Assembly: GCA_050181295.1 (NCBI GenBank)
Contig: JBFXDI010000031.1
Coordinates: 1-33,540, forward strand
Length of the DNA stretch: 33,540 bases
Direction of reading: 5' to 3'
Origin: JBFXDI01 sp050181295
Lineage (GTDB): Bacteria; Pseudomonadota; Alphaproteobacteria; Rhizobiales; Aestuariivirgaceae
This document shows, piece after piece, positions 1-9,059 of the stretch. The notes below the pieces were generated by a model. The model saw only the letters and a program-made list of their open reading frames with translations. It made no database searches and was not told the DNA's origin. Numbering within the stretch: the stretch's first letter is position 1; the number at the start of each line of letters is the position of its first letter. The position numbers were made by a program, and so were the translations under genes.

Positions 1-1
1 C

Positions 2-529
2 CGGCGGCTTGTGAACTGCGCCGGCGCGGCCGCGGGTCGAATCGGCGCCATGCTCGGCTTCGCACTCCCGATCGAGGCGCATCCGATCCAGGTCAGCGCC
101 AGCGAGCCGGTGGCGCCGCTGGTGAAGCACCTCCTCTACTATGCGGGGGGCATGCTGACCCTGAAGCAGGGCCGCAACGGATCGCTGCTCATCGGCGGCG
201 GCTGGCCGGCCAATCTCAGCTCCGTCACCGGCCTCCCCGTCGTCAGCGGTGATTCGCTCAGGCAGAACCTCGCCCTGGCGCTATCTGTCGTGCCGGCCAT
301 CGGCGCGGCCAGGATCGTGCGGAGCTGGGCCGCCTTTGTGAACGGCACGGCCGACTGGAATCCGATCCTCGGGGAAATTCCTGGCCAGCAGGGCTTCTTC
401 GTCAATTTCTTTCCCTGGATGGGCTTCACGGCGGCGCCCGTCTGCGCCCGCATCACCGCCGATCTGGTGCTCGGGCGGACTATCGAGCCGGAATTCCGGC
501 GCCATACGATCCAGGCACAGGCGGCCTGA
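2..529 (+). CDS. FAD-dependent oxidoreductase (DAO family), C-terminal part, cut by window edge
   Basis: The reading frame is open to the left edge, so this is the 3' part of a longer gene. It begins with VNCAGAAAGRIGAMLG, matching the conserved segment of D-amino-acid/sarcosine-oxidase-like flavoenzymes where the FAD domain resumes. This is followed by a substrate-domain-like region (GRNGSLLIGGGWPA) and by the terminal FAD-contact segment (DWNPILGEIPGQQGFFVNFFPWMGFTAAP, here shown as its key run around GEIPGQQGFF). Such enzymes oxidise amino acids or N-methylated amines using FAD. The substrate cannot be read from this fragment. The gene ends just before a strong hairpin shared with the convergent gene. 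The family call is fairly secure; a specific function is not. Confidence 0.75.
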   Translation, partial: RRLVNCAGAAAGRIGAMLGFALPIEAHPIQVSASEPVAPLVKHLLYYAGGMLTLKQGRNGSLLIGGGWPANLSSVTGLPVVSGDSLRQNLALALSVVPAIGAARIVRSWAAFVNGTADWNPILGEIPGQQGFFVNFFPWMGFTAAPVCARITADLVLGRTIEPEFRRHTIQAQAA

Positions 530-535
530 AAGCGG

Positions 536-562
536 GAACGCCCGGCCGATGGCCGGGCGTTC
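536..562. terminator. Bidirectional hairpin terminator between convergent genes
   Basis: There is a perfect 12-bp inverted repeat (GAACGCCCGGCC / GGCCGGGCGTTC) around a 3-base loop. It lies 7 bases after the stop of the oxidoreductase gene and 24 bases from the stop of the convergent secreted-protein gene. It is G+C rich and lacks a long T tract, so termination is inferred from position and stem strength. Confidence 0.7.
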
Positions 563-585
563 GCGTCTCTGGGGACTGCAGAGGA

Positions 586-1131
586 TCAGTAGCCGTTCTG
601 GCAGTTGTCGCCATAGCCACCCGAGTTGTAGCTGGAGTAGCTCGGCTGGTAGTAGTTCTCGGCGTAGCCGAGGATCTTGTAGGTGCCGTTCGAGTACTTG
701 CGGACCTTCAGCATCTCGCCATTGCGCTCCACGAAGACGACCTTGCTGGTCAGCTTCTTCTTCTTGAGCACGGGCGCCGGCTCCTCGACGACCACCTTCA
801 CGGCCGGCTCTTCCTTCTTGGGCTCAACGGTCTTGGCTTCCTCGATCGCCTTCGCGACCAGGGCCTTGTCGTCGTCCGTCAGGGTCGCAGTGTCGTTGGC
901 GGGCGCTTCCGCCTTCGCGGGAGCCTCGACAGCAACCTTCTCCTCGACGGCGGCGGGGGCTTCCGCCTTGGCGACGATCTCGGCCTTGACGGGGGCTTCC
1001 GCCTTCGCCTCGACGACGATCTGGCGGGCCTTGGCCTTCGTGTCGGTGCCCTGTGCCATCGCGCCACCGGCGGCCAGCATCAGGCCGAGGGCGGAAACGG
1101 CGGCGGTCATCAGAACGGTGGTGCGGGTCAT
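586..1131 (-). CDS. Secreted low-complexity protein, paralogue A (conserved GYGDNCQNGY C-terminus)
   Basis: This is a 181-residue protein with a signal peptide (MTRTTVLMTAAVSALGLMLA..., predicted cleavage after AMAQ). An Ala/Lys/Glu/Val-rich region follows at about residues 30-120, with repeated KAEAP and VEAPAKAEAP units. A short C-terminal module contains a VRKYSNGTYKILGYAENY segment and ends GGYGDNCQNGY. The ATG at 1131 is preferred over an upstream start because an AGGAGAG ribosome site precedes it and the signal peptide follows directly. The last 29 coding-strand bases are identical to those of the next gene, and both share the layout signal peptide, repetitive linker, C-terminal module. 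It is presumably periplasmic or surface exposed. I do not recognise a function. Confidence 0.8.
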   Translation of the reverse strand: MTRTTVLMTAAVSALGLMLAAGGAMAQGTDTKAKARQIVVEAKAEAPVKAEIVAKAEAPAAVEEKVAVEAPAKAEAPANDTATLTDDDKALVAKAIEEAKTVEPKKEEPAVKVVVEEPAPVLKKKKLTSKVVFVERNGEMLKVRKYSNGTYKILGYAENYYQPSYSSYNSGGYGDNCQNGY

Positions 1132-1237
1132 CGGTCTATCCTCTCCTTGGGTGTTTGGTCTGGTGTGACGAAGCACGTCAATGAACCTGATGGACACGAG
1201 TTTTAGCGATTCGTGCCTGAACGCCCTTTGAGCGACG

Positions 1238-1255
1238 CATTCATAAATCGTTCAT
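1238..1255 (-). promoter_or_regulatory. 7-4-7 direct repeat (ATGAACG-N4-ATGAATG) upstream of paralogue A
   Basis: Read on the minus strand, ATGAACG and ATGAATG are spaced by 4 bases, giving an 11-bp period. The site ends 107 bases upstream of the gene's ATG. The same repeat stands at the same distance from the neighbouring paralogue. The geometry of 7-bp direct repeats with 4-bp spacers is that of PhoB/OmpR-type response-regulator boxes. The regulator itself is unknown. Confidence 0.5.
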
Positions 1256-1367
1256 TGCGCAAAAATGCCCGCCGACGGCCGGATTCCTTGAGAATCCGGG
1301 AAAAGCAGCGGTGGAAGTTTCTTTGAGGAAAGCGAATCGACGACCTGGCTGGTGGGGCAAAACGCAA

Positions 1368-1393
1368 AAGGCCGGGCGACGAGGCCCGGCCTT
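1368..1393 (-). terminator. Rho-independent terminator of paralogue B
   Basis: A perfect 10-bp stem (AAGGCCGGGC / GCCCGGCCTT) with a 6-base loop starts about 30 bases after the stop codon of the 1423-2292 gene. On the minus strand it is followed by a T-rich stretch (TTTTGCGTTTT). Confidence 0.8.
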
Positions 1394-1422
1394 CAGCGCG
1401 TTTGGAGTGTGGCAGGTCGAGA

Positions 1423-2292
1423 TCAGTAGCCGTTCTGGCAGTTGTCGCCGTATCCGTAGGCGGACTGGCTGTAGCCGTAGGAGTAGGAGTGGGAGTAGGT
1501 GGGCGCCTTGTAGCGCTTCACCGGCTGCTGCTCGCCGTAGCCTTCCGCCACACCCAGCAGCGTCACCTTGCCGTCCGAGAACTTGCGGACCTTGTAGTAG
1601 CCACCCTGGTACTCGACCACGAAGTCCTTGCCGGCGTCCTCGACCTTGGCGACCGCAGGAGCTTCCTGGGCCTCGGCGGCGGGCTGCTCCACGGTCTCGG
1701 CGGGCTGCTCGAGCTGGGCCACGGACTTCTTCTCGACCGGAACCTCCTGCTCAAGCGAGGCAACCTTCGCCCGCTTCGGAGCCTGCTGGGCCTCGAATTC
1801 CGCGAAATTCTGCTGTGATCTCTGAGCCTTGGGCGCCACGAACTGCTGGTTCCGGGGGGCCTTCGGCGCCTGGAACTCAGCGAAGCCGTTGTCGCGGGGC
1901 TGCTGCACTTTCGGAGGCGCAGCGAACTGGACCTTCGGCCCGTTGTTCTGCACCTTCGGGGGCGCGGCGAACTGGACCTTCGGGCCGTTGTTCTGGGCCT
2001 TGGGAGGCGAGAACCGCTGAAAGCGGTTCGGGTCGATTCTGCCCTGCTGAACCTTCGGCCCCTCGAACACGGGCTTCTGCGCCTTGGGCGCCGAGATCCG
2101 CTGGAACTGGCTCGGGTCGATTCTGTTCTGCTGAACCTTGGGTCCGGCGAACTGCTTGAAGCCGTTGTTGCCCTGCTGGCGCTCAGCCCGGAACTGCTGC
2201 CGGTTGAACTGCTGTGCCGAGGCCTCGACGGTGAAGCTCATCACGGACACGGCCGCAACAAGCAAGGAAGCTGTTGTAAGGAAGCGTGTCAT
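1423..2292 (-). CDS. Secreted Gln/Pro/Lys-rich repeat protein, paralogue B (GYGDNCQNGY C-terminus)
   Basis: This 289-residue protein has a signal peptide (MTRFLTTASLLVAAVSVMSF...ASA|QQ). A long repetitive segment follows, rich in GPKVQ, APKAQ and PPKVQ motifs, including GPKVQQ-RIDP-FQR units and two tandem NNGPKVQFAAPPKVQ units. Next come an acidic linker and a C-terminal module (VVEYQGGYYKVRKFSDGKVTLLG) ending in a Tyr/Ser-rich tail with GYGDNCQNGY. Start ATG 2292 follows AAGAGAGGTTAGGACC, giving a usable ribosome site. The two Cys-containing C-terminal modules show that this gene and 586-1131 are duplicates whose linkers have diverged. The function is unknown; envelope localisation is inferred. 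Confidence 0.8.
   Translation of the reverse strand: MTRFLTTASLLVAAVSVMSFTVEASAQQFNRQQFRAERQQGNNGFKQFAGPKVQQNRIDPSQFQRISAPKAQKPVFEGPKVQQGRIDPNRFQRFSPPKAQNNGPKVQFAAPPKVQNNGPKVQFAAPPKVQQPRDNGFAEFQAPKAPRNQQFVAPKAQRSQQNFAEFEAQQAPKRAKVASLEQEVPVEKKSVAQLEQPAETVEQPAAEAQEAPAVAKVEDAGKDFVVEYQGGYYKVRKFSDGKVTLLGVAEGYGEQQPVKRYKAPTYSHSYSYGYSQSAYGYGDNCQNGY
1905..1994 (-). repeat. Two tandem 45-bp coding repeats
   Basis: Units 1905-1949 and 1950-1994 are near-identical and in frame. Each encodes the 15-residue NNGPKVQFAAPPKVQ-type unit of the secreted repeat protein. Related, more diverged GPKVQ units extend on both sides. Confidence 0.85.
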
Positions 2293-2398
2293 GGTCCTAA
2301 CCTCTCTTGAGCTGCGTTCGGTCGGTGGCGTCAGCGGTGCCGGGCCTGCGACATGGGCGTGTTGTAGCCGAAGCACGATGAACCCGATTTGAGGGCGG

Positions 2399-2416
2399 CA
2401 TTCATGCCGCGTTCAT
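2399..2416 (-). promoter_or_regulatory. 7-4-7 direct repeat (ATGAACG-N4-ATGAATG) upstream of paralogue B
   Basis: Both half-sites are identical to those at 1238-1255. They have the same 4-base spacer length with different spacer bases, and the same 107-base distance to the ATG of the minus-strand gene (2292). The site also lies 26 bases upstream of the divergent WD40/caspase gene, so it could influence both. This is inference from conservation only. Confidence 0.5.
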
Positions 2417-2441
2417 CGCCCGGGAGGCGAGGATTGCGGCC

Positions 2442-5297
2442 ATGACCGGCTATCTCTTCCGTATTGCCTGCATCGCTCTCCTGTTCTTTTCCACCTCCGT
2501 CCAGGCCGCGGATAACGTCATTCTGTCGCTCGACACGGGCGGCCACATGTCGCTCATCCGATCGATCGCCTTCACCCCAGACGGGCGCCGCCTCATTAGC
2601 GCCAGCGACGACAAGACGATCCGCATCTGGGACCTCGAAACGGGCAAGTCGGTCGCGACCCTGCGGGGCGAGGTGGGGGACGGGGACCCCGGAAAAGTCC
2701 TCTCCATTGCCGTTTCGCCGGACGGCCGGCTGCTGGCCGCTGGCGGCCGCTTGAAGACCGAGGGGCTCAACGATTTCCCCATCCGCCTCTACGACATCGA
2801 GAGCGGGCAGATCGTCGGCCTCTTCCGCGGGCACCAGGACGCCATCCTGTCGCTTTCGTTCTCCCCCGACGGCTCCACGCTTGCCTCAGGCGCTGCGGAC
2901 GATGTCGCGGTAGTCTGGAACGTGGAAAGCCGCCAGCCCCTCGCCAGGCTCGAGGGCCACAAGGGCGACGTGAACATCGTGCGCTTCAACGCCGACGGCT
3001 CCCGTCTTTATACAGGGAGCGATGACCGCACCGTCGGCATCTGGGATGCGGCCAGCGGGGGGCGTCTCGCCACGCTTGAAGGCCACCAGGATCTCGTCCT
3101 GTCGCTCGCCGTGTCGGCCTCGGACGGGACGCTCGCCTCGGGCGGCTTCGACCGGACGATCCGGCTCTGGAACGGCGACACCGGCGAATCGCTCGGCACG
3201 CTCGAAGGCGGCATGAGCAACATCATGGGCCTGAGCTTTTCCCCGGACGGCCGCAAGCTCCTCACCGGCGCGGGCAACGACCCCTTCGAGTGCCAGGTGT
3301 GGGACATGGAGGCCCGCAAGATCGGGCTAACCTATCGCGGCCATGACAACGTCGTCTTCGCCACCGCGATCAGCCCGGACGGCCGGCTCGCGGCAACGGC
3401 GGGCGGCAGCGTGAACGAAATCCAGGTCTGGGAGCTTGACACCGGCAAGCTGGTCCATCGCTTCGCGGGCCTCGGACGGCCCGTGACCGCGGTCGGCATC
3501 TCCCTCGACGGCGGGCGCATCGCCTGGGGGCACGAAGCCATCGCCGGCGAACCGAACAGCCTTACCGCCTTGAGCCACGTTCTGCGCCTGCCGGAAGGCG
3601 ACCGCGAGACGGGTGCGCCCAGGGCGATCGGCGACGATGCGGACTCCTTCCTCCGCGCGGTGCCAGCCATGGGCGATCTCACGCTATCGCATCAATCCGT
3701 CGGGCAATTCGGCTATTACGACCAGGTCGACGTCACGCGCGCCGGCAAGGTCATCGGCTCGGCGCTGCGCGGCGAGCGCGACGGCTACGCCCACACCGCC
3801 TACGGCCTCCTGCCTACGGGGCAGGGCTTCATCGCCGGCGGCGGCGTCGGCAATCTGACGCTCTTCGGCCTGGATGGGACCAGGATCGGCGATTTCTTCG
3901 GCCATACCGGCGATGTCTGGGCGCTCAGCGTCTCCAACGACGGGACACGGCTTCTCTCGGGCGCCGACGACCAGACGCTCCGCTGGTGGAATGTCGCGAC
4001 GCGCGAGCTCATCGCCTCGCTTTTCCAGGCGGAGAACGGCGAATGGGTGCTCTGGACGCCGCAGGGCTATTTCTCGGCCTCGCCCGAGGGCGACAGCTAT
4101 GTCGGCTGGCAGATCAACCAGGGTTTCGACAAGGCGGCCCGCTTCATCACCGCGGCGCAGCTCAAGCGGCATTTCTACCGGCCGGACATCCTGCGGCGCG
4201 CGCTCCTGCTCGGCAGCTCCAGCCAGGCGGTGGGAGAGGCGAGCGGCACCGGCTTCTCGATCGACGAGCTTCTGAAACGGCAGCCGCCGGTGTTCACGAT
4301 CGTCAGCCCCGTCAACGGAACCCGCGTCGACGCCGGAACGGCCGAGATCGGGCTCGCCCTTTCCGAAGGGGAAACGACGGGTGGCGAGGTCACGGTCAAT
4401 GGACGCAAGGTGAAGGCCAATCTCTCGCCCTCGAATCGGCCCGGCGCAACGCATGTCCTGCGGGTTCCTGTCACGGAAGGCGACAACAGGGTCGTCGTGA
4501 CGGTCTCCAACCAGGTCGGCAGCACGTCGAGAGAGGTGAGCTTCGTCGGCGGCGCGGAGGGTGGTCTTGGGGCGCGGGGCCGGCTGTTCGTCGTTGCCGC
4601 CGGTGTCGATGCCTACCCCAATCTCGGCAACCAGAACCTCGATTTCGCCGGTATCGATGCGCGCGCCTTCTACCGGATGCTGATCGAGCGTGCCGGCCCG
4701 CTCCACACCAGCGTCACGGGAGTGCTGCTTGCCAACAAGGACGGAGACCGTGATCCGACAGCCGGCAACCTGCGGGCGGCGCTCAAGCTCTTCGAGCAGG
4801 CGAAACCGGAGGATACCGTGGTGCTCTTCCTCGCCGGGCACGGCGTCAACGACGGGCCGGACTATCTCTTCCTGCCCACCGATGCGCGGCGGGCGAGCAA
4901 CGCCTGGGTCAAGGAAAGCGTGATCGACTGGCGCTTCCTGCAGCAGGTGGTGGAGGGAGCGCAGGGCAAGCGCATCATGCTGGTCGACACCTGCCATGCC
5001 GGCAACGCCTTCAACCCCCGCCTGGTCAAGGACGCCGTCGACGCCTCGATCGCCATCTTCGCCGCCACCGATGCCGAAACCCTGGCGCAGGAGCGCCCGG
5101 ACCTGAAGCACGGCGTCTTCACCTATGCAGTGCTGCAGGGGCTTCGCGGCGCCGCCGACAAGCGGCCCGATCGGCAGATCCAGGAGGACGAGCTTTCCGG
5201 CTACGTGAACGGACTGGTGAGCGAACTCACGGGCGGCAAGCAGAAGCCGGACATCATCCTCTCCAAGCCCGGCGACTTCGTGCTCACGCGCTATTGA
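2442..5297 (+). CDS. Exported WD40-repeat protein with C-terminal caspase-like (peptidase C14) domain
   Basis: The protein has 951 residues. A signal peptide (about 1-22, MTGYLFRIACIALLFFSTSVQA) is followed by WD40 repeats (about 35-345), with one more blade near 480-525 (GHTGDVWALSVSNDGTRLLSGADDQTLRWW). Then comes the WVLWTPQGYFSASPEGDSYVGW segment, often found between WD40 arrays and caspase-like domains, an Ig-like stretch (about 620-700), and a caspase-like domain (about 710-945). The catalytic dyad is visible: His800 in FLAGHG and Cys851 in DTCHAGN. Members of this clan are cysteine proteases, often specific for basic or acidic residues; the target here is unknown. The signal peptide implies periplasmic action, unusual beside cytosolic metacaspases. 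It is followed after 75 bases by an exported DUF1194 protein on the same strand, probably in one transcript. Confidence 0.88.
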   Translation: MTGYLFRIACIALLFFSTSVQAADNVILSLDTGGHMSLIRSIAFTPDGRRLISASDDKTIRIWDLETGKSVATLRGEVGDGDPGKVLSIAVSPDGRLLAAGGRLKTEGLNDFPIRLYDIESGQIVGLFRGHQDAILSLSFSPDGSTLASGAADDVAVVWNVESRQPLARLEGHKGDVNIVRFNADGSRLYTGSDDRTVGIWDAASGGRLATLEGHQDLVLSLAVSASDGTLASGGFDRTIRLWNGDTGESLGTLEGGMSNIMGLSFSPDGRKLLTGAGNDPFECQVWDMEARKIGLTYRGHDNVVFATAISPDGRLAATAGGSVNEIQVWELDTGKLVHRFAGLGRPVTAVGISLDGGRIAWGHEAIAGEPNSLTALSHVLRLPEGDRETGAPRAIGDDADSFLRAVPAMGDLTLSHQSVGQFGYYDQVDVTRAGKVIGSALRGERDGYAHTAYGLLPTGQGFIAGGGVGNLTLFGLDGTRIGDFFGHTGDVWALSVSNDGTRLLSGADDQTLRWWNVATRELIASLFQAENGEWVLWTPQGYFSASPEGDSYVGWQINQGFDKAARFITAAQLKRHFYRPDILRRALLLGSSSQAVGEASGTGFSIDELLKRQPPVFTIVSPVNGTRVDAGTAEIGLALSEGETTGGEVTVNGRKVKANLSPSNRPGATHVLRVPVTEGDNRVVVTVSNQVGSTSREVSFVGGAEGGLGARGRLFVVAAGVDAYPNLGNQNLDFAGIDARAFYRMLIERAGPLHTSVTGVLLANKDGDRDPTAGNLRAALKLFEQAKPEDTVVLFLAGHGVNDGPDYLFLPTDARRASNAWVKESVIDWRFLQQVVEGAQGKRIMLVDTCHAGNAFNPRLVKDAVDASIAIFAATDAETLAQERPDLKHGVFTYAVLQGLRGAADKRPDRQIQEDELSGYVNGLVSELTGGKQKPDIILSKPGDFVLTRY

Positions 5298-5372
5298 TCC
5301 GGCAGGCCGGAAGCGGCCGTATCGTCGCCGCAATCGCTTGCCTCCTCTCGACCGCAGAAGGGCGGAGGGCAC

Positions 5373-6098
5373 ATGCGGCGGCTTGCGGCGGTTCTGGTAT
5401 TGCTCGGCTGCGCCGGCACGGCAGCAGCGGAAGAGGCGGAAGTCGATGTCGAGATCTGCCTCGCCGCCGACGGATCGGGCTCCATCACGAGCGAGGAGTT
5501 CGCCTTCCAGCGCCGGGGCTATGCCGCTGCCGTCGCCGACCGTCGGGTCATCGATGCCATAGGGCAGGGGCTGCGGGGCCGCATTGCGCTCGCCCACATG
5601 GAATGGGGCGGGCCCGACAGCATGCACAAGATCGTCGAGTGGCGGGCCGTTTCGGATGAGGCGAGCGCCCGGACCTTCGGCGAGGCCCTGGTGGCGGCTC
5701 CGCGCGTCGCCCGGGGCTGGAATTCGATCAGCAACGCCATCCTCTTCTGCAAGGCCTGGATCGAGAGCAACGCATTCTCCGCCGCCCGCAAGGTCATCGA
5801 TGTCTCGGGAGACGCCGGCCAGCGCGGCGGCGTGCCACTGGAGGTGGCGAGGGGCCAGGCGCTCAACGCCGGCATCACCATCAACGGGCTCGCGCTGCAT
5901 TTCCGGGGCGGAGGCATGACAGGGCCCCTCGGTCAGCCGCTCGAGCAGCATTTCCGCGAGGATCTGATCGGTGGGCCGGGCGCCTTCGTGCTGGCGGTGC
6001 AGGAACAGGCGCAGTTCATCGAGGCGCTGGTGAACAAGCTGGTGCTCGAGATCGCGGGCGGCCCGGCGCAGCAGAAGGCCGCCGGCGTCACACGGTAA
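5373..6098 (+). CDS. DUF1194 family protein, exported VWA-like domain
   Basis: This 241-residue protein has a signal peptide (MRRLAAVLVLLGCAGTAAA). The mature part resembles von Willebrand factor A domains: a MIDAS-like DGSGSIT motif follows the first strand (VEICLAADGSGS), and further strands occur at GRIALAHMEW, KVIDVSGD and TINGLALHF. These are the features of DUF1194, common in Hyphomicrobiales. The MIDAS Asp-x-Ser-x-Ser pattern is intact (D-G-S-G-S). Metal-dependent protein binding in the periplasm is the family expectation, not shown. A GGAGG-type ribosome site precedes ATG 5373. Its position behind the WD40/caspase gene suggests a shared envelope role. Confidence 0.85.
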   Translation: MRRLAAVLVLLGCAGTAAAEEAEVDVEICLAADGSGSITSEEFAFQRRGYAAAVADRRVIDAIGQGLRGRIALAHMEWGGPDSMHKIVEWRAVSDEASARTFGEALVAAPRVARGWNSISNAILFCKAWIESNAFSAARKVIDVSGDAGQRGGVPLEVARGQALNAGITINGLALHFRGGGMTGPLGQPLEQHFREDLIGGPGAFVLAVQEQAQFIEALVNKLVLEIAGGPAQQKAAGVTR

Positions 6099-6259
6099 AC
6101 CGCTTCTTCACCCTCGGGCACTAGGGTTCCTATCGGGGACGTGGAGGAGTGGTCCGGAGAGGGTTGGCCTCACCGCAAGGGTCCTTCTCAAGAGTTTGAA
6201 AAGATGCACTATTTCTTCGCTCTTCGCGACGAATAGGGCCGTTGGTGGAGCGTAGGCGT

Positions 6260-7060
6260 ATGGGATTGGCGGAGCGGTCGGCTGATGCCCCGGGACCGGG
6301 GCTCATCACGCTCGGGGATGGCTCCCGGCCCAAGGTGCTGATGGCGGAGGATTCCGCCGCCGCCCGCTATCTGACGGCGGCGCTCCTGACCCGCATGGGA
6401 TGCGACGTGGACGCGGTCGAGCACGGCGAGGAAGCGGTCGGCCTGGTGCGGACGGCCACCTTCGATCTGATACTTCTCGATATCGAGATGCCGGTGATGG
6501 ACGGTTTTGCGGCCGCGCGCGAGATCAGGGCCATGGAGCGCGAGATCGGGCGGACGCCGATTCTGGCGCTCTCGGCGTTCCTGGCGGACATCCGCAGGCG
6601 CGATCACTGGGAGGATGCCTTCGACGCCATGCTGGCGAAGCCCGCGGGACGCGAGCAGCTTCGCAAGGCGGTCCTGAGCCTCTTGCACGCCCAGACGCCC
6701 CCTGCCGAACCTCTCCCCAAAAGCCTCGACCCGGCTGCGCTTCTGGACAAGGCACGGCTTGAAACGCTGCGCACCCGCATCGGGCGAGAGCAGTGGATCA
6801 TCCTCATGGACATGGCGGTCGGTGAAATGCGGGATCTGGCGCAGGCGATGCGCGCGGCGCGCGACCGCGACGACATCCGGCGGAGCACCCACAAGCTCAA
6901 GGGCATCGCGTCGACCTTCGCCGCGACAAAGCTCTCAAGCCTTGCCAACGACCTCGAAACGTCCGCCGCAGACTTGCCCGCGGCCGAAGTGGTCAAGCGC
7001 ATCGGCCGCGTGGCCGACTGCGTGGAAGAGACCGCCGCCGCAATGCGCGCGGCGGCGTGA
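6260..7060 (+). CDS. Response regulator with C-terminal histidine phosphotransfer (Hpt) domain
   Basis: The protein has 266 residues from ATG 6260, chosen over in-frame TTG/GTG a few codons upstream because GGTGGAG sits at ribosome-site distance. The receiver domain (about 24-140) has the acidic pair E30/D31, phospho-acceptor D74 (LILLDIEMPVMDG) and K127 (MLAKPAG). The Hpt domain (about 165-262) has the phospho-His H211 in STHKLKGIASTF. Such fusions pass phosphate between a kinase and a final regulator. No kinase is encoded in this window. The next gene, 9 bases downstream, is an NtrC-type activator whose receiver could be the partner, similar in logic to a LuxU/LuxO pair; that pairing is inferred. 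Confidence 0.85.
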   Translation: MGLAERSADAPGPGLITLGDGSRPKVLMAEDSAAARYLTAALLTRMGCDVDAVEHGEEAVGLVRTATFDLILLDIEMPVMDGFAAAREIRAMEREIGRTPILALSAFLADIRRRDHWEDAFDAMLAKPAGREQLRKAVLSLLHAQTPPAEPLPKSLDPAALLDKARLETLRTRIGREQWIILMDMAVGEMRDLAQAMRAARDRDDIRRSTHKLKGIASTFAATKLSSLANDLETSAADLPAAEVVKRIGRVADCVEETAAAMRAAA

Positions 7061-7069
7061 GGAGCGGAG

Positions 7070-8449
<1,380 letters not shown>

Positions 8450-8465
8450 TCGCTTTTTCGAGCGG

Positions 8466-8486
8466 CGGGACGCCCTAAGCGTCCCG
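8466..8486. terminator. Possible hairpin terminator after the NtrC-type gene
   Basis: An 8-bp perfect stem (CGGGACGC / GCGTCCCG) with a 5-base loop lies 16 bases after the stop of the regulator and just before the stop of a convergent small ORF. There is no clear T tract, so support is mainly positional. Confidence 0.45.
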
Positions 8487-8492
8487 TCCTGG

Positions 8493-8672
8493 TCAGGCCG
8501 CGCTGCGCCCCGCGGACTTGCGGCTGTCGGCCGGAGCCGGCGTCTCCTCGATCGCCTCCAGCATGTGAAGGAACTCACGCAGTTCCGGGCTCAGTTCCAT
8601 GATCCGCCGCGCCGGCTGCCCACCGCGCTGCGAAGAGCCTCTGTCACTCATCTTGAAACCCACTCCGTACAT
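8493..8672 (-). CDS. Small hypothetical protein, 59 residues
   Basis: An uninterrupted minus-strand frame encodes MYGVGFKMSDRGSSQRG..., then RRIMELSPELREFLHMLEAIEE and a basic C-terminus ending ADSRKSAGRSAA. A GGGAGAG ribosome site precedes ATG 8672 at good spacing; the internal ATG at 8651 is an alternative giving 52 residues. The ELSPELREFLHMLEAIEE core is strongly amphipathic and reads like a genuine short helix. The frame fills otherwise empty space, convergent with the NtrC-type gene. I recognise no family. It may be a small regulatory or DNA/RNA-associated protein, but there is no direct evidence. Confidence 0.5.
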   Translation of the reverse strand: MYGVGFKMSDRGSSQRGGQPARRIMELSPELREFLHMLEAIEETPAPADSRKSAGRSAA

Positions 8673-9059
8673 GACACACTCTCCCGTTCGTTCGACGCTA
8701 GCGCCGATCTTCTGAAGGAAGAGCTAAAACGCGTTCCCTGCCGGATCCCCTTCGATCCCGCTTCCCGTGCCGGCGGAGTAGCGTTTCGCCGGCCCGCACA
8801 GGGCTAGGCGTGGTTCGGGGCGGAAATGCGTCGATTCGGAGGGGGCGCCTTGGCGGCCATCAACATGACTACCAAAGTGTTGCTCCGAAGCCTCAGGCCG
8901 ACGCGCGGAAGCGGGTCAAGCGGTCGTGAAGGAGCCCCCCATTTTGCCCCCCTTGCGCGAAAGCCCGGGTCAAGCCAGACTCCCGGCCGGGAAAGAGAGG
9001 GAGACGACGCAGTCCACCTGCGTCGACTTTGTCAGCACCGAGCCCGGGAGAAATCAGAC
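8673..9059. other. 387-base region without a convincing gene
   Basis: It should hold the promoter of the small minus-strand ORF and that of the cytochrome c' gene, since the two are divergent. The only structure I see is a 7-bp inverted repeat (GACGCAG / CTGCGTC, 9006-9024), 36 bases before the cytochrome start, which could be an operator or leader hairpin. Open frames here have no ribosome site and no recognisable protein character. Confidence 0.5.

Noticed and set aside
3684..5951. 755-codon open frame on the minus strand
   Set aside because: It is antisense to the WD40/caspase gene, has no recognisable domains, and its Arg/Ala/Gly/Asp-rich composition is typical of shadow frames in GC-rich DNA.
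6099..6259. Sigma-54 -24/-12 promoter before the REC-Hpt gene
   Set aside because: A TTGGCCTCACCGCA stretch lacks the required GG-N10-GC spacing, so no promoter call is made.
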